This document shows, one piece after another, positions 24,929 to 34,200 of a stretch of 64,000 nucleotides of DNA. The DNA lies in the NCBI GenBank assembly GCA_041447175.1, contig CP166960.1, positions 767,507 to 831,506 of the forward strand. Reading direction: 5' to 3'. Numbering within the stretch: position 1 is the stretch's first letter; each line of letters starts with the position of its first letter. The stretch comes from Candidatus Bathyarchaeia archaeon (GTDB lineage Archaea; Thermoproteota; Bathyarchaeia; Bathyarchaeales; Bathycorpusculaceae). Both the position numbers and the translations under genes were made by a program. A model generated the notes under the pieces. It ran no database searches. It worked only from the letters and a program-made list of their open reading frames with translations, and was not told where the DNA came from.

Positions 24929-26350
24929 TTAGCCCATTATGCGGTTGAATTTAGCTCTGGCAGCTCTGCGGGCGTGCGCCAAAATCAGGCGTGTTGCGCC
25001 TAGCCCCCACATTTTGCCTTTCTTGAACATTTTAAGAGCGCTGACAAAGTATGCTGGGCTAAGGTAGAACTGCTGGAACGCCTGCTCCCGAATCTGCACC
25101 AGCTCCTGCATGCTTAAAGTGGGGATTTCGAAGACGGGAGTTGCGGTGTCGTATCGGTCAAAGTCAGTTATACGAAGCCAGCCTTTTGCTAAAACTTCGT
25201 CATACATGGGTGTACCCGGGTAGGGCGTAGCAATGTAGAAGCCCACATCGTTGGGGTTGAGTTCTTTAACGAAGCGGATGGTTTCCCACGCCGTTTCTTT
25301 AGTTTCGCCTGGGAAGCCCAAAATTACGCCTGCAACAACCATGAGGCCAGCGTCTTTTGCCCATTGGAAGGCGCGTCGAATTTGATTAAGCGAAAAGCCC
25401 TTCGCCATGGCGTCTACAACTTGCTGGCTGCCAGACTCCACACCGAACCAGACGCCGATGCAGCCTGCCTTGCGCATCTTAACGAGGAGCTCTTTGGTTA
25501 CCATGTCTACGCGGGTTTCGCAGTCCCACTTGAACTTCAAGCCCCTGCGCTCCATTTCGTCGCACATTTCGGCTGTTCGCGCTTGGTCCACTGTGAATGC
25601 GTCGTCGTAGAAGGTGAATTGGTTGGCGTTAAATTTTTTGTGCAGATACTCCATTTCGTCAACCACGTTTTTGGGGCTGCGCATACGGTATCCTCGACCA
25701 AACATGCGTACTGCCGTGCAGAAGTTACACCAGAAAACGCATCCGCGGCTGGTCATAATTGGGTAAGGGATGGTGCCGTACTTGTTTAGGTCGCCTGCAT
25801 TTTCTTGTGTGTGCCACAGGTGGTGCGCAGGAAACGGAAGGCTGTCAAGGTCTTGCAGGAACGGTCTGTCAGGGTTTTTGACTATGCCGTCACCTTTTCG
25901 GCAGGTCGTGCCCACCAAGTCAGTGTATGGTTTACCTTTTTCCACGCATTCAGCGAGTTCCAGCATGGTAGCTTCGCCTTCGCGGCGGACAACCACATCC
26001 AAGTATGGCGCTTCCTGCAGAGCTTTGTCATCCCAGAAGGTGACGTGGCTGCCTCCGATGGCGGTTATGCAGTTGGGCCAGACTTCCTTGGCGATTTTTG
26101 CCACTCTAAGCGCTGACTTGTAGGTGAGGGTGGTGGAGGTCATCCCCACGATGTCAGGTTTGTTTTTGCCAAGCTCCGCCTTCATCTGTTCCAGCGTAAG
26201 TTTTTGGGCTTGGCAGTCAATTACGTTAACGTGATATTGGTCGCGTTCTAAAACCGCCGCTAAATACCCCAAACCTAACGGAATAAAAGCAGGGTGCTGA
26301 TGGGAACCAACGGGGTATGGCGGATTGATAAGAGTTATGTTTGTCCTCAT
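24929..26350 (-). CDS. B12-binding-domain radical SAM protein (paralogue 2)
   Basis: 473 residues. INPPYPVGSHQHPAFIPLGLGYLAA opens the cobalamin-like domain. The cluster cysteines are 204, 208 and 211 (CVFWCNFC). GVESGSQQVVDAMAKG and GVILGFPGET follow in the barrel, and the C-terminus is basic and helical. It is closest in plan to paralogue 3 (same NPPYP opening and GYLAA). The gap of 43 nt to paralogue 1 and the same strand suggest an operon. Archaeal relatives include enzymes that modify membrane lipids. Confidence 0.86.
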   Translation of the reverse strand: MRTNITLINPPYPVGSHQHPAFIPLGLGYLAAVLERDQYHVNVIDCQAQKLTLEQMKAELGKNKPDIVGMTSTTLTYKSALRVAKIAKEVWPNCITAIGGSHVTFWDDKALQEAPYLDVVVRREGEATMLELAECVEKGKPYTDLVGTTCRKGDGIVKNPDRPFLQDLDSLPFPAHHLWHTQENAGDLNKYGTIPYPIMTSRGCVFWCNFCTAVRMFGRGYRMRSPKNVVDEMEYLHKKFNANQFTFYDDAFTVDQARTAEMCDEMERRGLKFKWDCETRVDMVTKELLVKMRKAGCIGVWFGVESGSQQVVDAMAKGFSLNQIRRAFQWAKDAGLMVVAGVILGFPGETKETAWETIRFVKELNPNDVGFYIATPYPGTPMYDEVLAKGWLRITDFDRYDTATPVFEIPTLSMQELVQIREQAFQQFYLSPAYFVSALKMFKKGKMWGLGATRLILAHARRAARAKFNRIMG

Positions 26351-26477
26351 TCTTAGTCCCTGAATCTATATTGGTCCTTTGCACTTCCCATAACGTACGG
26401 CAGTTCATTTACCTTTTGTAACCATGCAACCTTTATGTTTAAGCCCCACCGTAGGGAAACGAGGAAAACACCGACTG

Positions 26478-27923
26478 CTACTTTTGGTCTTTGCCGCCCG
26501 ATTTACCCATAAGCGTCGAAATCAGCTGGGGAACCTTGCTGCGCCATAGCAGGTGATTAAGGGCGGTTCGAGCCATGATTTTGCTGTAAAAGTCTCCCCG
26601 CATCGACTCCCGCACGTAATAAGTAGGCGAGAAGAAGCTGTTGAAGAATTCGTGACGTGTCTGGTCGATGTTTTCCTGCCGCAACATGGGACTCTTAAAC
26701 ACGGGCGTCACCTCATCGTAGTGGTTCCAGTCAGGATCCATCGCCCAACCCAGCTGTTCCAGCCGCTCAGCCATATCAGTACCCGGATAAGGTATAGCTT
26801 GACACATGTAAACGTAGTCAGGCTGAGTCCGCTCAATGAACTCCACGGTCTGCTTAAGCATTTCAGGGGTTTCGCCGGGGTAACCCACAACAACCGAAAT
26901 TGCTGCGCCGATGCCAATCTCTTTGGTCAGCTTGATGGCGCGGGCGTTCTGCTCAACGGTGGTGCCCTTTTTCATGAGGTTAAGCATTTTTTGGCTGCCT
27001 GATTCGACGCCGTAGTGGATGAGTTTGCAGTTTGCCTTCTTCATTTTCTGTAGCATCTCTACCGTGACTTGGTCCACGCGGGTGCGGCAGTCCCAGGGTA
27101 GGTCGACTTTGCGGTTTATGATTTCTTGGCAGATGTCATAGGCGCGTTGTTTGTCAAACGTGAATGTGTCATCGTAAAACGCAAATGCGTCGGCGTCGTA
27201 GCTGTCCCGTAGCCACTCCAACTCGTCAACCACTTTCTTGGGGCTTCGTGCACGAAAACCTCGCCCACACATCTTGGACGCCAAACAAAACGCGCAGTTA
27301 AAAGGGCAGCCTCTGCTGGTTATGATGGGCAAATACATTTTGCCCGCGAACTTGTAGCCCCGTAAATCAAAATGATTATACGCTGGATGCGGAAGTTCAT
27401 CAAGGTCTTCAATAAATTGGCGGTCTTTGGTGCGGACCACTTCGCCGTCGTTCCTGTAGGTGATGCCGTCGATTCTGCTCAGTCCCTTAAGGTCGGAGCC
27501 CGAAGCCAACCCTGCCAGTTCCAGAATCGTCTGCTCCCCCTCACCCCGAGCCACCACGTCGGGTGCGTTGGGTTCCTGCATGGTCTGCTCGTCCAACACG
27601 GTGACGTGTGGTCCTCCCATGACGGTGAGGCAGTTGGGGCGAACTTCCTTGGCGATTTTCACAATCTCTAACGCAGGTTTGTAGGTGAGCGTGGCAGAGG
27701 TTAACCCCACTAAGTCAGGCTGCGTTTTGGCAAATTCATCAGCGAGCTGCTTGGGCGAGGGATAATCCACTTGGCAGTCGATAACATTGACTTCGTATTG
27801 GTTTTTTTCCAAAAACGCCGCTAAATACCCAATGCCTAAGGGTATAAAAGGTGCTTGAACAGCCCCTGCTGGGTAAGGTGGGTTGACAAGGGTCACGCGT
27901 GCCTTCAAGTTGCTTTCGTCCAA
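26478..27923 (-). CDS. B12-binding-domain radical SAM protein (paralogue 3)
   Basis: 481 residues if read from the TTG at 27923. An in-frame TTG (27908) or GTG (27896) nearer the conserved TLVNPPYPAG is possible. The cluster cysteines are 206, 210 and 213 (CPFNCAFC). GVESGSQKMLNLMKKG and VVVGYPGET follow. It is similar to paralogue 2 along its length, pointing to a local duplication. It heads the minus-strand run of three radical SAM genes and diverges from paralogue 4. Confidence 0.85.
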   Translation of the reverse strand: MDESNLKARVTLVNPPYPAGAVQAPFIPLGIGYLAAFLEKNQYEVNVIDCQVDYPSPKQLADEFAKTQPDLVGLTSATLTYKPALEIVKIAKEVRPNCLTVMGGPHVTVLDEQTMQEPNAPDVVARGEGEQTILELAGLASGSDLKGLSRIDGITYRNDGEVVRTKDRQFIEDLDELPHPAYNHFDLRGYKFAGKMYLPIITSRGCPFNCAFCLASKMCGRGFRARSPKKVVDELEWLRDSYDADAFAFYDDTFTFDKQRAYDICQEIINRKVDLPWDCRTRVDQVTVEMLQKMKKANCKLIHYGVESGSQKMLNLMKKGTTVEQNARAIKLTKEIGIGAAISVVVGYPGETPEMLKQTVEFIERTQPDYVYMCQAIPYPGTDMAERLEQLGWAMDPDWNHYDEVTPVFKSPMLRQENIDQTRHEFFNSFFSPTYYVRESMRGDFYSKIMARTALNHLLWRSKVPQLISTLMGKSGGKDQK

Positions 27924-28166
27924 CGTTGGTTAAGAGACCAAACTGGCGACGCACGCTATTATGTGTTTTGCAAAAAACCCGCGGTGTCCACTGAAGGGGT
28001 GCAACTGCTGAGTTAACAACAAACGCGCGGCTTCCGAATTGTGCATCAAATTCGTGTTTTGGCGGTTTTGCACAAGCTATTAATCCCGCCGCATCCCATA
28101 TGCACCTGCCAACCAAAAAGGGGACATGCCAATTTTCCAGAGCATTCCCAAGAGCAGGTCAAAAAC

Positions 28167-29684
28167 ATGCGTGTTTGCCTCATTAACCCACCCCGTTTGC
28201 ACCCGAAAATGTGGGGAAAACCCAGCCCCTTCCAACCCATCGACCTTGCATATGTTGCTGCTGTGCTCAGAGAAAAGCATGATGTTCACATTATTGACGC
28301 ACCGGCTGAGGGCTGGTCAAACCTGCAGGAGATTGGGGCTCGTAAATACCGCCTTGGCTTAACTAATGGGCAGATGGCGTTTAGGGTTAAGCAGTTGGCG
28401 CCGGAGTTTGTGGTGATTACGATTCCGTTTTCAGGGTGGTGGGAAACTGCCTTCGAAGCCGCCAACATCGTCAAGAGAGTAAATCCGCAAATCAAAACTG
28501 CCTTGATGGGTTTGCATCCGACCTCGCGTCCTGAAGAATGCCTCCATCAGCCAAACGTGGATTTCGTGGTTCTGGGTGAACCTGAACTCACTACGCTGGA
28601 GCTAACTGACCAGCTGGAGCAGGGGGCAACTGAGGCGGGCCTCAAATTGGTCCAAGGCATAGGCTTTCGGAGCGGCAACCAAGTCATCCTCAACGAAAGA
28701 CGCCCCTTTAACACTGACCTTGACAGCTTGCCGTTTCCCGCGCGGGACTTGCTGCCGTTGGAGAGTTTTTTTGCTGCTATAAAAAAGAATCCTATCCGAG
28801 GCGAAATCCGCAAACCCTACGCCCGCGTCATCACTAGCCGCGGCTGCCCCCACCGCTGCATCTTCTGCTCCAACCACATCATGAACGGCAGAACTTGGCG
28901 CCCCAGAAGCCCAGAAAACGTTGTTGCTGAACTGGAAGACGCGGTACGCAGGTTTCACGTGACGCAGGTGGATTTTGACGACGAGAACCTGACTTTTGAC
29001 ATGGCGCGGTTTGAACGTATCTGCGATTTAATTGTGGAGAAGAAGCTCAAGTTTGAGTGGTTCACGCCAAATGGGGTGCGGGCTGACGGCTTAAACGAAA
29101 AACTGTTAAGGAAAATGCGGGCGTCCGGATGCCACCGAATTCTCATCGCGCCTGAATCGGGCTCCCAACGCGTAGTTACCGACATAATAAAAAAGAATCT
29201 AGACCTCTCAAAGGTTGAGAACGCTGTTATCGCCGCACGCAAAGTCGGCATAAAAGTCGGCTGCTTCTTCATCATCGGCATGATAGGGGAAACCAAAAAC
29301 GAAATCATAAAAACCATAAACTTCGCCCTCAAACTCCGCCAGCTAGGTGCAGACCGCTTCTACTTCAGCTTTGCCACCCCGCTTTACGGTACGGAGCTTT
29401 ATGAGCAAGCAAAACGTGGCGGATACCTCAAAGAAGGCTTCAACGACGAGGCATTGTCCGAAGCACAGCCGCTTATTGAAACGCCCGAGTTTTCAGCAGA
29501 AGACCTGCGGGAGCTCTGTGCGAAGGCAATGATGATTAACCCCACCTTGAACAGTGACCGTCTTCTTCGAGCCATACGCAACCCCCGCAAAGCTCTGGAA
29601 ACGCTGATTGGGCGCACGCGGGCGCGTCAGTACCAGCGGGAAATCAGCAAAACCAGCGGAGCTAACACAGAAAAAGGAAGTTAA
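28167..29684 (+). CDS. B12-binding-domain radical SAM protein (paralogue 4)
   Basis: 505 residues from the ATG at 28167; codons upstream belong to the intergenic region. MRVCLINPPRLHPKMWGKP opens the cobalamin-like domain. The cluster cysteines are 227, 231 and 234 (CPHRCIFC). IAPESGSQRVVTDIIKK and FFIIGMIGET complete the barrel. It is more distant from the other three and includes an insertion around residues 48-70. The 3' end overlaps the convergent Dph6 gene by 4 nt. Confidence 0.85.
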   Translation: MRVCLINPPRLHPKMWGKPSPFQPIDLAYVAAVLREKHDVHIIDAPAEGWSNLQEIGARKYRLGLTNGQMAFRVKQLAPEFVVITIPFSGWWETAFEAANIVKRVNPQIKTALMGLHPTSRPEECLHQPNVDFVVLGEPELTTLELTDQLEQGATEAGLKLVQGIGFRSGNQVILNERRPFNTDLDSLPFPARDLLPLESFFAAIKKNPIRGEIRKPYARVITSRGCPHRCIFCSNHIMNGRTWRPRSPENVVAELEDAVRRFHVTQVDFDDENLTFDMARFERICDLIVEKKLKFEWFTPNGVRADGLNEKLLRKMRASGCHRILIAPESGSQRVVTDIIKKNLDLSKVENAVIAARKVGIKVGCFFIIGMIGETKNEIIKTINFALKLRQLGADRFYFSFATPLYGTELYEQAKRGGYLKEGFNDEALSEAQPLIETPEFSAEDLRELCAKAMMINPTLNSDRLLRAIRNPRKALETLIGRTRARQYQREISKTSGANTEKGS

Positions 29685-30388
29685 GCTTTAGGCTGCAGGG
29701 ACACATCTTTGATGTCCATGTACAGCCAGTTGCGTTTCCAGTTTTTGCTCTTTTCTTTATGGTTTTTCGTTTTAAATTTGTCCACTTGTACGTTCTGCTT
29801 AAAGAAGGGTGCCTCAACGACTTCGCTGTGGTATCCCTGTCCATCTTCACTGCAGACATCAATTTCTTTTTCATCCGCCAACGCCTTAAGCTCCTTGATT
29901 GACTGGGGGTCAATGACGCGTCCAAGCCAGTTTTCAGGGAAAAAGTTCAGGTTGATGCAGTTAAGCATTGGGCGTAAGCCGGCGTCGATTTCTTCTTTGA
30001 GGACGTCGTAGGTGTCGCCGGAGGGGTTTTCGTTGGGCATCATGAAGTTTAGCCCTGCTTCTTTACACATTGTTTCGTAGTAACTGGAGTGGACAATTGC
30101 GCATCCTGCTCCTACGATGTCGCCGGTGACTACGCCTTGTACGCCTTCTTGGTCATGTAGCTGTTTGAGTGCTTTGAGGATGTCTTCGTAGGGTTTTTTG
30201 ATTTTGACTTTCTTGAGCGGTACATTCATGGTTTGGGCTTGAAGCTCCATGATTTTGAAGCTGTGAAAAACATAGGGTTTGGCGTACTCGAAGGTTAATA
30301 AGTATGCGACTTGGTGCCCCTGTTGAACTGCTTTTTGGTAGGCTAAGGCGCATTCTTTACCTCCGCTCCAGTGGATGACGACTTTCAT
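29681..30388 (-). CDS. dph6: Dph6-type diphthine--ammonia ligase (PP-loop ATPase)
   Basis: 235 residues. The PP-loop SGGKECALA at residues 8-16, GDIVGAGC, and LNFMMPNENPSGDTYDVLKEEIDAGLRPMLNCIN fit the archaeal Dph6 family (MJ0570-like). The enzyme amidates diphthine on elongation factor 2. Cys and acidic residues after the PP loop replace the common KDS of related N-type ATP pyrophosphatases. The ATG at 30388 is well defined. Confidence 0.82.
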   Translation of the reverse strand: MKVVIHWSGGKECALAYQKAVQQGHQVAYLLTFEYAKPYVFHSFKIMELQAQTMNVPLKKVKIKKPYEDILKALKQLHDQEGVQGVVTGDIVGAGCAIVHSSYYETMCKEAGLNFMMPNENPSGDTYDVLKEEIDAGLRPMLNCINLNFFPENWLGRVIDPQSIKELKALADEKEIDVCSEDGQGYHSEVVEAPFFKQNVQVDKFKTKNHKEKSKNWKRNWLYMDIKDVSLQPKA

Positions 30389-30559
30389 TTTTGTCCCTGT
30401 TCATGTTCCATCTTTAGGGGTGTATTAAACTTTTTTGCCCTATCATGCGCCGCTGGCGAATGTGACCTTTGGGGTGATTTTTACAAATGTCCACATGGCG
30501 TGGTGAAATGGCGCATATTTGTACACGAAGCTGTTGAGGTGCTGGAAGAGTTTTTATAA
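30371..30559 (+). CDS. Possible small Cys-rich protein (low confidence)
   Basis: The C-terminal half of this 62-codon frame (CDLWGDFYKCPHGVVKWRIFVHE, then AVEVLEEFL) looks like a small zinc-binding protein with Cys, Cys and His spaced for a knuckle. The first half is not protein-like and overlaps the divergent Dph6 start, so the true start is unclear and no canonical start codon lies between. It could be a shortened relic or a chance frame. Confidence 0.25.
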   Translation: MDDDFHFCPCSCSIFRGVLNFFALSCAAGECDLWGDFYKCPHGVVKWRIFVHEAVEVLEEFL

Positions 30560-30560
30560 G
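30551..30560 (+). promoter_or_regulatory. TATA-like box upstream of the zinc-ribbon genes
   Basis: TTTTTATAAG lies about 46 nt before the ATG at 30606, leaving a leader of about 20-25 nt. Confidence 0.4.
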
Positions 30561-30605
30561 TTCACAATTTTTATGAAGAAATCTCAACCACCTTTTTAAG
30601 CATTC

Positions 30606-31115
30606 ATGATGGTGTATTTACAAGTGAAGCCAACTTCCCCTAAAAAAGGAGGTCCAACTGAAACCAGTATGCTTAAAAAAAGCAAACCAAAAACGGATGA
30701 GAACAAAATGCAAAAAACCTCGTTCCAAACCTTGGAAAAACCAAAAAAAATTGAAACCCCCCACGATGTGCGTCATGAAATAGACTTCTGTCCACAGTGT
30801 GGGAAACTACTCAAGTTAGTTAACAAGGGCGTCCCTACGCTTTATTGCCCTAAATGCCGCTTTAAAACACAATTGGCTCACATAAAAACGGCAAAACAAA
30901 ACGTTCACTTTGGGCGGTCAAAAGAAATCGCTGTTATCGATAAAAATGACGAGTTTGCCCTGCGGCCTTTGCCCACCGTGAAAGCGATTTGTCCGATTTG
31001 CGGCAAAGCTGAAAGCGAAACTTGGGTAGTGGCAGTTGGAGGCGAAGCCCCTCCGTCAACGGTCACCTTCTTTAGGTGCACAAACTGCGGTGCAACAAGG
31101 AGAGAAACGGGATGA
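30606..31115 (+). CDS. TFS/RPB9-like zinc-ribbon protein with altered TFIIS hairpin
   Basis: 169 residues. A basic N-terminal extension of 55 residues is followed by a first zinc ribbon (CPQC...CPKC), a linker, and a second TFIIS-like ribbon (CPICGKAESETWVV, then FFRCTNCGATRRE). This is the layout of archaeal TFS and RNA polymerase subunit M. The hairpin between the last two ribbon halves reads AVGGEAPPST, where transcript-cleavage factors have a conserved Asp-Glu pair. Cleavage activity is therefore doubtful, and a regulatory TFS paralogue is the likeliest reading. In-frame ATGs at 30609 and 30669 (the latter after a GGAGGT) are alternative starts. Confidence 0.75.
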   Translation: MMVYLQVKPTSPKKGGPTETSMLKKSKPKTDENKMQKTSFQTLEKPKKIETPHDVRHEIDFCPQCGKLLKLVNKGVPTLYCPKCRFKTQLAHIKTAKQNVHFGRSKEIAVIDKNDEFALRPLPTVKAICPICGKAESETWVVAVGGEAPPSTVTFFRCTNCGATRRETG

Positions 31116-31282
31116 ATAAAAGGCATGGCGAAGGTGAAAAGGTAACGCACACTGATGGAACCATTTGTCCGCGATGTGGAAAGTCGGGAACCGTTACTGA
31201 AGTAGACCTCAATACTGGCGAAGTGCTGCTGGTTTGTTCAAGCCGAACCTGCAGAGCACTCCGAGCCAAAGGCTGGTTCTAA
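31112..31282 (+). CDS. Small single zinc-ribbon protein
   Basis: 56 residues from the ATG at 31112, which overlaps the previous stop by 4 nt and follows AAGGAGAG. CPRC and a second pair in CSSRTC form one zinc ribbon. Coupled expression with the TFS-like protein suggests the two act on the same nucleic acid or polymerase. The family is not recognised. Confidence 0.6.
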   Translation: MNKRHGEGEKVTHTDGTICPRCGKSGTVTEVDLNTGEVLLVCSSRTCRALRAKGWF

Positions 31283-31511
31283 CCGCCTTCATCCTTTTTT
31301 GTAGGAATCAGTGCGTTAGTATCTTTTCGGTAAGTTTTTCTGTTAAGCTGTATGCGAAGTTGTGGGAAGTTGTGGCATTCAAAGTACCTCTAATAACGGG
31401 GAAATCCGTCTGTTAGTTGGCTAGTTTCGTCAACATATGTCTGCAATGTTACGTTATTTTTCTATACTTCACTTTCTTGTATATAGTTTATATTGACAAC
31501 GTGTAAAAAGC

Positions 31512-31895
31512 ATGAGCGCCACATTTTATGTTAGAGCAATGAGGGGCTATTCGTTGACGTCGGAACTGGAACCGAATAAGGCAAATTTACATCCACAAGA
31601 GTCAAAGTTAAGTCTGTACTTGAATTTTCTAAAACTTTTCGCCGACAGTGGTCCACTAACTGCCCAGGACGTTCACCAGTTAAATTCTAAAGGATGGGCC
31701 CTTAAAGAGTTACGTTTCCATATAGATTTCTTAGAAAAACAAAACCTTCTCTCCAGAACTGGCCAAAGCCCTAGAAAAACCATTTACAAAATTACCCAAT
31801 CAGGCCTAAGAGTTCTTTCGTACTTCAAGTTGCTACCGCCCATGCCGCCAATCGACGACATCGAAAACAGAACCTACAAGGCTCGCCCACTGTAA
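31512..31895 (+). CDS. Winged-helix DNA-binding protein
   Basis: 127 residues. LYLNFLKLFADSGPLTAQDVHQLNSKGWALKELRFHIDFLEKQNLLSR forms helices 1-3 of a winged helix, and KTIYKITQSGLRVLSYF gives the wing and closing helix. The first 28 residues have no clear fold. A TATA-like TGTATATAGT lies about 38 nt upstream. It is probably a transcription regulator with unknown target. Confidence 0.6.
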   Translation: MSATFYVRAMRGYSLTSELEPNKANLHPQESKLSLYLNFLKLFADSGPLTAQDVHQLNSKGWALKELRFHIDFLEKQNLLSRTGQSPRKTIYKITQSGLRVLSYFKLLPPMPPIDDIENRTYKARPL

Positions 31896-31955
31896 AACAC
31901 AAGTTAATTGTTCAATGTAATAAAATATTTGTGAAGGGTAAAAATAGAAAGCCCC

Positions 31956-32456
31956 TCACCTGAGGACATTTTTGTTTTCTGACTTCTCTGACGCAGCTTT
32001 TTTCGCCATTGTCTTCTCAAAAGCTTTAGCGCGAGTTTCGATGTATTCAACTACTTTGAGTTCACTGTATTTTTTGTCGTCTTCCCTTTTTTTCAGATGT
32101 TTCGCAATTGTTTCCAGCAGTTTTTCCGTATCCACAGGTTTTTGTACATAGGCGTCTGCTCCGTTGTTTACTGAGTCAATTGCGTTCTGCATCGAGGGGA
32201 ACCCTGTTACAATGAATCTGAGCATCGGCGGCGTTGAGGGCTTAAACATTTCCAGCAAGTCGGTGCCCGCAAAGTCCGGTAAACGAAAATCAATTAGGGC
32301 AACATCGTAGGTTCGTTTTTCTGTTTTTTGAAGGGCTTCTTTTCCGTTTTCAGCAGTATCCACGTCGTATCCTTCAAGTTCCAGAACCGCCGCGATAGAA
32401 TATCGTATGCTTTCATCGTCATCTACAACTAGAACCGAGTAAGGCTGTTTACTCAA
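31956..32456 (-). CDS. Single-domain response regulator
   Basis: 166 residues: a receiver domain with the acidic pocket VVDDDES (Asp12-Asp14), phospho-acceptor Asp56 (LIDFRLP), Thr84 and Lys106, then a Lys/Glu-rich helical tail of about 50 residues without a DNA-binding domain. It is translated from a TTG with a perfect GGAGGTGA upstream and overlaps the histidine kinase stop by 8 nt. Output is probably by protein contact. Confidence 0.9.
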   Translation of the reverse strand: MSKQPYSVLVVDDDESIRYSIAAVLELEGYDVDTAENGKEALQKTEKRTYDVALIDFRLPDFAGTDLLEMFKPSTPPMLRFIVTGFPSMQNAIDSVNNGADAYVQKPVDTEKLLETIAKHLKKREDDKKYSELKVVEYIETRAKAFEKTMAKKAASEKSENKNVLR

Positions 32457-34200
32457 CGGTTTTCACCTCCTTGCTGTCTGAGGTTGTTGGCAAGTAAATG
32501 TTGAATTCAGACCCTTTACCTACAATACTGTTCACGACTATTTTTCCTCCATGAGCGTCAATGATTCTTTTACAAATCGACAAACCAAAACCCATACCTT
32601 TAGCTTTGGTTGTGAAAAGCGGCGTGAAAATTTTTCCACGTGTCTGCTCCGTCATACCCACACCCGTATCCGAAAATACGAAGCGTACCTCTGGGTTTGA
32701 GCCTGTGGCACTGATGGTTAGGGTTCCGCCTTCAGGCATGGCGTCAACCGCGTTGTTAATGAGGTTGGCGAAAACCCGTTTGATTTTATCAACATCCACT
32801 TCAAGTGGTGGCTCATCTGATGTCAGGTTTTCCAGTTTGACCTTTTCAGGAATGTTCACCAGCGTCAGCGTTTCCGACAGAAGCTTTTTGGGTGTAGTCT
32901 GTTGTACATCTAACCGAATTTCCCGCGAGTAATCCAGAAGGTCGCGCACAATTTTGTCGGAATAGCGCACGTTGTTCTCAATTAAGCGAATCATATCTTT
33001 TTCTCTGTCAGGAGCGGTTGGCTTGGCGGTTCGTTTGAGGTAAAAGGCTGCGTTGGCGATGCCTTGCAGGGGGTTTCGAAGGTCATGTGCAACCATGCTC
33101 GCCAGTTCCCCGATGGCGGAGAACCGTTCTGCTTTTTGGAGTTTGACGTTGTTTTCTTCAATTTCGTCAAGCATGGTGTTGATGGATTTGGTTAACGTTT
33201 CGATTTCGTCGTTGCCTTTTGTGGGTAGTCTTTCGGAGGGGTTTTTGTGTTTAGTGATGATGCTGACGGCGCTGTTGAGTTTGCTGAGTTTTGAAAGATA
33301 CAGAAATTCTAAAAGAATGAGAATGGCTATGCTGAAAACAACGCAGCTTATGAGAACCAGACGGTCAATGTAGTTAACGGTTATGACCCCTTGGACGTAA
33401 ACACTTCTGGGCATAGTAACTTCTAGAACGATAGCGGGCTCGCTGTTGATGCCCTCCACCACGTTGTAGCCAACGATGTAATTCGTGTTTAACGGTTTAG
33501 AAAGCGTCAAAGAAGAGGCAGGGTTTTGGGTCACTTGTGCGTTTGTGTTCAGCCAATCATTGTACAAGCTATAAGTGACTGGAAGCTGCAAACTTCTTGA
33601 CAGCGCAGCGACAACTTCTGCGTCAAGGTAACGGGCTAAAATAAGTGTGCCCTGCATCGGCTCCCCCGCAACTGCAGAAGGAACCGCCGTGGACGCCACA
33701 ATGAGAGGCCCCTCTGGAATGACAATGATGCCTGTGGTGCCGCTGTCAAGGTTTTTTAGGTTCCAGAGTTTGGGGTTGTTGGACAGTTCGGTTAGCAGGC
33801 TGTCTGGGATGGGTTCCTGCTGGTAGGTGGTTAGATTAAATCCTATTCCTGCGGTGACGCTGCATGTGAGGTCGCAGGCAAGTATGTAGTTGGCGCCAAG
33901 GTTAACCCATGAATTTAGAGCTTGGGTGGACCGGCTAAAGTCTAAGCTTTGGTTCTCAAGGTACTCGTAGAGGTTGTCTCTTTGCGCCCAATCTTTGGCT
34001 TTGTTTTGAAGCTGGGCAAATTCGTTGGTTAATGCAGTTTGAAGCTGTCCAACGGCGTTGCCAACTTGGGTTTGTTCAAGTTGTGTAAAGTTGTCTAAAA
34101 TTATGTTCTCCGAGACGACATGCAGAAGCCCGATGAGGCATACTGTTGTTCCTACGAAAACTGCCAGTGTTTTCATTCGGAGATTCATGGGGCGACTCAC
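32449..34200 (-). CDS. CHASE4-HAMP sensor histidine kinase
   Basis: 583 residues. TM1 is near residues 9-30. An extracytoplasmic domain (about 31-275) with the CHASE4 pattern (KAKDWAQRDNLYEYLEN) follows. TM2 is near 276-300, then a HAMP linker, HisKA with the phospho-His in SMVAHDLRNPLQ, and HATPase_c with NLINNAVDAMPEGG, SDTGVGM and GMGFGLSICKRIIDAHGG boxes. It senses an unknown external ligand and should phosphorylate the receiver encoded next. The GTG start at 34200 overlaps the preceding stop by 4 nt (GTGA), so all three genes form one unit. Confidence 0.92.
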   Translation of the reverse strand: MSRPMNLRMKTLAVFVGTTVCLIGLLHVVSENIILDNFTQLEQTQVGNAVGQLQTALTNEFAQLQNKAKDWAQRDNLYEYLENQSLDFSRSTQALNSWVNLGANYILACDLTCSVTAGIGFNLTTYQQEPIPDSLLTELSNNPKLWNLKNLDSGTTGIIVIPEGPLIVASTAVPSAVAGEPMQGTLILARYLDAEVVAALSRSLQLPVTYSLYNDWLNTNAQVTQNPASSLTLSKPLNTNYIVGYNVVEGINSEPAIVLEVTMPRSVYVQGVITVNYIDRLVLISCVVFSIAILILLEFLYLSKLSKLNSAVSIITKHKNPSERLPTKGNDEIETLTKSINTMLDEIEENNVKLQKAERFSAIGELASMVAHDLRNPLQGIANAAFYLKRTAKPTAPDREKDMIRLIENNVRYSDKIVRDLLDYSREIRLDVQQTTPKKLLSETLTLVNIPEKVKLENLTSDEPPLEVDVDKIKRVFANLINNAVDAMPEGGTLTISATGSNPEVRFVFSDTGVGMTEQTRGKIFTPLFTTKAKGMGFGLSICKRIIDAHGGKIVVNSIVGKGSEFNIYLPTTSDSKEVKTVE

